DNA of 7,640 nt from positions 1-7,640 of the forward strand of contig SYDD01000149.1 in assembly GCA_005786775.1 (NCBI GenBank), given 5' to 3'. Both the position numbers and the translations under genes were made by a program. Below are positions 5,288 through 7,640 of this stretch, piece after piece (the first letter of the stretch is position 1; every line of letters begins with the position of its first letter). Origin of the DNA: Opitutaceae bacterium (GTDB taxonomy: Bacteria > Verrucomicrobiota > Verrucomicrobiia > Opitutales > Opitutaceae). The notes below the pieces were generated by a model, which ran no database searches, was not told the origin of the DNA, and was given only the letters and a program-made list of their open reading frames with translations.

Positions 5288-7640
5288 TCACTCGTAAACC
5301 AGCCGCGCGGTGGCCACACCGGGGGTCAGCGCCCGCAGCCGCACCCAGTACGCTTGGAAACCGTCCGGGAACGCCCGCCGCTCCTCCGCGCCGGCCGCCA
5401 CCTCCACGGTCGCCCACGGCACCCATAGGCCCGTGCCCGCCACGTCCACCTCCACCTTGTAGCGGCCAGGACCCGCGCCGCGATGCGCCACGAACAGGGT
5501 CTTCCGGTCAAAGCCGGTCATCAGGTACGGATCGGAGAGCTCCCCGGCGGCGACCGCGGTCTCGCGCCACGGACCGCCCACGCCCACCGGCTTGCCCAGC
5601 GCCCACAGGTCGTCGACGACCCCCGCCCAGACCGCCCCGCCGCCGTCCGCGGAACGCAGGAGGCGGCCGTTGCCCGCCGGGGCGTCCGCCGCCACGCCGG
5701 TGATGAGCAGCAGGCCGCGCCAGGTGGCGTAATCGTGCAGGCGCAAGTTGTGGGTGGCGACGGGCCGGACCTTCGCGATGCCGCCGGCGTTCTCGGCCGG
5801 GAGCTCGTAGAAGATGCCGCCCGCGTTGAGGAGGTCGCGCTCGGTGCACACCTCCCGGCACGCGCGCTCGGCACCGTGGGGGCCCGTGGCGCGGCGATCC
5901 TCGCGGCCGAAGGGCAGCCGGAAACGCCGGCCCGCATCATCGGTGTAGATCACAGACGCCGCGTCCTCGCGCACCGCGTCGGCGGGGATCGCCACCTCGC
6001 GCGCCATCCAGGCGGCCGCGCCCGGCTCGTCGGTGCGCCGCAGCTCCAGGTCCTCGCCCAACTCGTAGTAGGCGTCCCCGGCCGCGACCGCCAAGGTGCG
6101 GCGCCCGCCGCCGCGCGCGTGCAGCAACCCGCCCCGCGGGGCCGGCGAACCCTCCCGGGCGAGGCCGGCGAAACGCGCGTCCGCCGCCCCCGCCACGCGG
6201 TCGTCGTTCCCCGCGAAAGCGAACCACGCCGTCGCGCGCGCGAGGTCCTGGTCAGCGCGCAGGCGCACCCACGCACCCGCCTCCTCCGCTGAAAACGCCA
6301 CCCACGCGGCGCCCGCCGCCGGCACCCGGAGGCGCCGCAGCTCGCGCCAGGTCCCGTTGCCGTCGCGGTCGACCTCGACGGTCACCGTGACCTCCCGCCC
6401 CGCATCGTGCGCGAGGTGGAGGCCGCGCCGGGCGTAGCCGGCGAAGAGGAACGGATCCGAGGGCACGCCAGCCCGGACGGGCTCCTCGAGCCACACCGCG
6501 CCGCGCCCCAGCACGGGGCCGAGCCGGTCAAGCTCCGCCGGGGCGACGAACCAGAGGTTCGACTGCGACTGGCCCGGCGCCGCGAGGGTGCCCTTGGCGC
6601 GACGCTTGTTGAGGAACTCGCTGCGCGCGGTGTCGTCGCAGCCCAGCACCACGTGGTCGCCCCAGCGCGCGAAGTCGCCGATCACCTTCAGGTAATTGGA
6701 GCGGGGCACGAGGCCGGCGGAACGCCCGGGCGCGAAGCCGCGGGGGAAGCGCCAGAACGCGCCGTGCATCGTCATCAGGAGGTCGTCCTCGCCGATCTCG
6801 CGGATGCGCGGCCACTCGGTGTTCCAGCCGTGGGCGCCGTCGTAGGAGTGGCTCGACTTGGGCAGGCGGTAGGCGTGCCAGCGGCCGGCCTCGAGGACCA
6901 TCAGGATGAGCGAGCGGTGGTCCCAGCCGATGGTCCAAAGGGGGTCGGTCGCGGGATTGGCGGCGCCGAGGAGGCCGCCGGGGCCCGTGACCTCGGTGAA
7001 CTGGTTGCGCCGGACGACGGTCCACGCGTCGGCGCGGCCGTCCCAGGACGCGAGCACGCCGGAGGGCGTCTCCGGGCGGGTGCGCGCCGCGGTGCCGTGC
7101 TCGCCGTTGTTGGCGTAAACGAGCCGGCCCTGGCCGGAATAGAGCCCCTTGCCGTGGTAGCCGGGGAGCGCCGCGCGCCGGAAGTCGCCCGGCAGCGCCT
7201 CGTCGCGGAAGAGCTCCGTGACCGCGAGGGAGTGGACGTCCACCTCGTAAAGGCCCTCCTCCATCGAGGCGTAATAAACCTTGTTGGCGGGGTCGTGGAG
7301 GTGCCGCGCGGTGCCGGTGGGCCGGCCGAACATCGCGGTGTAGGGGATCACGCGCACCCGGCCGGCGGCGTCGATCGCGTAGGGCCCGATGAAGAGCTGG
7401 CGCGACTCGCGGTGGATGAAGCGGTTGGCCGGCGTGCCGCCGATGCTCTCCGGGCGGATGATCTGCCGCCGGTCCGGCGTGATCTCGTACAGCTTGTCGC
7501 TGGAGCCCTTGGGGCTGTGCGGCGAGTAGGTCACCACCCACAGGCGGTCCGCCCACGGCACCACCGCCCCGGTGCCGCACTCCTGGCCGTCGTTGAACAT
7601 CGCCAGCCGCGGATCGATGCCCGCGATCTCCCGCGGGGCG
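5288..7640 (-). CDS. Uncharacterised beta-propeller-like protein, 5' end outside the window
   Basis: The frame is open to the window edge, 13 codons past the first internal ATG (at 7600), and the sequence there (IDPRLAMFNDGQECGTGAVVP) reads like the middle of a domain. The real start, and any signal peptide, therefore lie upstream. At least 783 residues are present. Numbering from that ATG, residues 1-350 show repeated short strand motifs such as DRLWVVTYSP, KLYEITP, QLFIGPYAID, KVYYASMEEGLYEVDV, RLVYANNGEHG, LLMTMHGAFWRFP and HVVLGCDD, as expected for a beta-propeller. A second, shorter propeller-like part covers about 480-660 (NAGGIFYELPAENAGGIAKVRP, WRGLLLITGV). Each part is followed by a similar beta-rich module. 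I recall similar hypothetical proteins in Verrucomicrobiota, Planctomycetes and Bacteroidetes, often exported, but know no proven function. No catalytic motif is recognisable. The gene points the same way as rpmH but is separated by 127 bases. Confidence 0.75.
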   Translation of the reverse strand, partial: APREIAGIDPRLAMFNDGQECGTGAVVPWADRLWVVTYSPHSPKGSSDKLYEITPDRRQIIRPESIGGTPANRFIHRESRQLFIGPYAIDAAGRVRVIPYTAMFGRPTGTARHLHDPANKVYYASMEEGLYEVDVHSLAVTELFRDEALPGDFRRAALPGYHGKGLYSGQGRLVYANNGEHGTAARTRPETPSGVLASWDGRADAWTVVRRNQFTEVTGPGGLLGAANPATDPLWTIGWDHRSLILMVLEAGRWHAYRLPKSSHSYDGAHGWNTEWPRIREIGEDDLLMTMHGAFWRFPRGFAPGRSAGLVPRSNYLKVIGDFARWGDHVVLGCDDTARSEFLNKRRAKGTLAAPGQSQSNLWFVAPAELDRLGPVLGRGAVWLEEPVRAGVPSDPFLFAGYARRGLHLAHDAGREVTVTVEVDRDGNGTWRELRRLRVPAAGAAWVAFSAEEAGAWVRLRADQDLARATAWFAFAGNDDRVAGAADARFAGLAREGSPAPRGGLLHARGGGRRTLAVAAGDAYYELGEDLELRRTDEPGAAAWMAREVAIPADAVREDAASVIYTDDAGRRFRLPFGREDRRATGPHGAERACREVCTERDLLNAGGIFYELPAENAGGIAKVRPVATHNLRLHDYATWRGLLLITGVAADAPAGNGRLLRSADGGGAVWAGVVDDLWALGKPVGVGGPWRETAVAAGELSDPYLMTGFDRKTLFVAHRGAGPGRYKVEVDVAGTGLWVPWATVEVAAGAEERRAFPDGFQAYWVRLRALTPGVATARLVYE
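5291..5632 (-). repeat. Internal protein repeat, copy B (residues 657-770)
   Basis: The C-terminal copy reads DLWALGKPV, SDPYLMTGF, TLFVAHRGAGPGRYKVEVD with GTGLW, then YWVRLRAL and ATARLVYE. The hexapeptide WVRLRA is identical in both copies (444-449 and 752-757). It forms the very end of the protein. Confidence 0.75.
6212..6553 (-). repeat. Internal protein repeat, copy A (residues 350-463)
   Basis: This segment holds LDRLGPV, then SDPFLFAGY, GLHLAHDAGREVTVTVEVD with GNGTW, then AWVRLRAD and ATAWFAFA. The same order of motifs returns in copy B. Predicted strands alternate with turns, suggesting a beta-sandwich fold. Boundaries are approximate. Confidence 0.75.

Noticed and set aside
5483..6292. 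A 269-codon plus-strand frame opposite the propeller protein.
   Set aside because: It has no recognisable domain and lies wholly opposite the better-supported gene.
6528..7580. A 350-codon minus-strand frame overlapping the propeller protein.
   Set aside because: The translation is almost entirely Arg, Pro, Gly, Ala and His, typical of an out-of-frame reading. The overlapping frame has a structured, family-like sequence.

Overview
The window is GC-rich, gene-dense bacterial DNA carrying eight protein genes and no RNA gene, CRISPR array or insertion sequence that I can support. Codon use, the large-periplasmic-domain YidC and the rpmH/rnpA/yidD/yidC protein sequences point to a diderm bacterium. 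My best guess is Verrucomicrobiota, Opitutaceae-like. That is an impression from memory of related proteins, not a computed assignment.

Left part, plus strand (1-1685): a sugar-permease-like major facilitator transporter is followed, with a 4-base stop/start overlap, by a compact hicB-hicA toxin-antitoxin pair. The antitoxin comes first and is the short type with no DNA-binding tail. A perfect 9-bp stem-loop lies in the 77-bp gap where this group converges on the next one.

Middle part, minus strand (1763-5160): the conserved 'ribosomal protein L34 / RNase P / membrane insertion' cluster reads rpmH -> rnpA -> yidD -> yidC -> yebC. It has overlaps or gaps of only a few bases, except 62 bases between rpmH and the chosen rnpA start. 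The products supply a ribosomal subunit protein, the protein cofactor of tRNA 5' processing, a small membrane-insertion helper, the inner-membrane insertase, and a YebC-family factor. The presence of yebC directly after yidC, where jag and mnmE often sit in other bacteria, is the main local peculiarity. A TTGACA hexamer upstream of rpmH is a candidate -35 element.

Right part, minus strand (5288-7640): one large gene, cut at its 5' end by the window edge, encodes an uncharacterised protein of at least 783 residues. It is probably an extracytoplasmic beta-propeller protein, and it carries a clear internal duplication: two copies of a roughly 115-residue C-terminal module at about 310-residue spacing.

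I found no convincing sign of a wholly new system. The points most worth a second look are the duplicated propeller/sandwich architecture, the yidC-yebC linkage next to a polyproline run in YidC, and the coupling of a toxin-antitoxin pair to a transporter gene.
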